A stretch of DNA of 6,909 nucleotides from Lysobacterales bacterium (GTDB taxonomy: Bacteria; Pseudomonadota; Gammaproteobacteria; Xanthomonadales; Xanthomonadaceae): the NCBI GenBank assembly GCA_015655035.1, contig JAATFS010000056.1, positions 1 through 6,909 on the forward strand, in the 5' to 3' direction. The notes under the pieces were generated by a model. It saw nothing but the letters and a program-made list of their open reading frames with translations. It ran no database searches and was not told the origin of the DNA. The position numbers and the translations under genes are program-made. Positions 5,559 through 6,909 of the stretch are shown piece by piece. How positions within the stretch are numbered: position 1 is the stretch's first letter; the number at the start of each line of letters is the position of its first letter.

Positions 5559-5932
5559 ACCGTCGATGGGTCCACGGCCTGAAATTCTGGTTCTGGGTGG
5601 CGCTGTTCGTGGCCTATTCCGCGGCGGCGGTCACCATCGTGATGATCGATACCGCTGACTACCGCTACCAGCGGCTGTCGCAGGTCAGGCTGACCACGGT
5701 CAAGACGGATGAGCAGGTGCGTCGCACCGGTGCAGGGCAGGTGGCTGCGGTCTACCGCGCACAGAGCGGCATGCCGTTCTCGACCTTGCCCGCCGGCTCG
5801 AGCTTCCAGATCGTCTGGCCGGATGGCTCCACCGAGACCATGACGATCGTCGATCCCGCCTCCGGGACCGGTGCTGCACCGCTGCAAGGCAGCCAGCAGG
5901 TGGCCGAACGCGCCAAGACGCCAGTCAAGTAA
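5555..5932 (+). CDS. Small single-pass membrane protein, unknown function
   Basis: A 125-residue protein without a family I recognise. Residues 1-10 are basic and 11-31 form one membrane helix (FWFWVALFVAYSAAAVTIVMI). This is followed by a soluble domain of about 90 residues that should face the periplasm by the positive-inside rule. That domain contains YRYQRLSQVRLTTVKTDEQV (36-55) and a strand-rich stretch, SSFQIVWPDGSTETMTIVD (82-100). The start is good: GGAG at 5544-5547 lies 7 bases before the ATG, inside the preceding gene. The ATG overlaps that gene's TGA, which suggests translational coupling and a shared pathway or complex with the six-cysteine protein. It ends 65 bases before the convergent accC stop. 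The absence of cysteines argues against a redox partner role. The CDS call is firm; the function is open. Confidence 0.8.
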   Translation: MNRRWVHGLKFWFWVALFVAYSAAAVTIVMIDTADYRYQRLSQVRLTTVKTDEQVRRTGAGQVAAVYRAQSGMPFSTLPAGSSFQIVWPDGSTETMTIVDPASGTGAAPLQGSQQVAERAKTPVK

Positions 5933-5963
5933 CTGGCGCATGCCTTGGACAGAGGCGTCGATG

Positions 5964-5990
5964 CGGCAGCGGACCTCCCTTCCGCTGCCG
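5964..5990. terminator. Hairpin between convergent genes, possible bidirectional terminator
   Basis: CGGCAGCGG (5964-5972) and CCGCTGCCG (5982-5990) form a perfect 9-pair stem with a 9-base loop. It fills most of the 65-base gap between the plus-strand membrane-protein stop (5932) and the accC stop (5998). No T-run follows on either strand, so it is not a classic intrinsic terminator, but its place and stability fit 3'-end formation for both transcripts. Confidence 0.5.
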
Positions 5991-5997
5991 GCTACGC

Positions 5998-6909
<912 letters not shown>

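Overview
The window most resembles a Xanthomonas-type gammaproteobacterium (Xanthomonadaceae). The DNA is GC-rich, and the housekeeping proteins PurH, Fis, PrmA and AccC all read like members of that family. I ran no database search, so the lineage is an inference from recognised proteins and gene order.

Layout. The minus strand carries the conserved backbone. Read in its own direction it is accC (biotin carboxylase, 5' end outside the window), prmA (ribosomal protein L11 methyltransferase), a DUF3426 membrane protein, fis (nucleoid and transcription factor) and purH (last two steps of IMP synthesis, 3' end outside the window). Two plus-strand modules interrupt this backbone. Module A (about 2.1-3.5 kb) lies between prmA and the DUF3426 gene. 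It holds a minus-strand XRE/Cro-type regulator, a divergent plus-strand gene for a small two-helix membrane protein (DUF2628-like), and a 324-base gene-free stretch that looks like a small-RNA unit. Module B (4.6-5.9 kb) lies between accC and prmA. It holds two overlapping plus-strand genes: an exported or membrane-anchored protein with six cysteines, and a small single-pass membrane protein.

The most interesting signal is the regulatory structure of module A. Between the regulator and the membrane-protein gene lies an inverted repeat with 13-base arms and a 10-base centre (2832-2867). Each strand of it contains the same promoter-like arrangement, ATAACA-N17-GATACT, so two divergent promoters appear to occupy the same 36 bp. 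The 11-mer GATACTATCCG at the right edge of this element recurs exactly at 2216-2226, beyond the other end of the regulator gene. There it is part of a second small palindrome, GATAGT-GAT-ACTATC. About 100 bases downstream of that copy is a textbook intrinsic terminator with a run of ten T. The interval between them folds into several hairpins and has pyrimidine-rich single-stranded stretches, including TCTCCTT, the complement of a Shine-Dalgarno sequence. The simplest reading is a small autoregulated locus: one repressor, two operators, a membrane protein and a candidate small RNA.

The remaining genes are ordinary core metabolism and translation genes. The DUF3426 protein has no N-terminal zinc ribbon, and an in-frame stop lies eight codons before its start. 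Fis appears to start with TTG. Hairpins without T-runs sit between the convergent gene pairs at about 3.52 kb and 5.98 kb.
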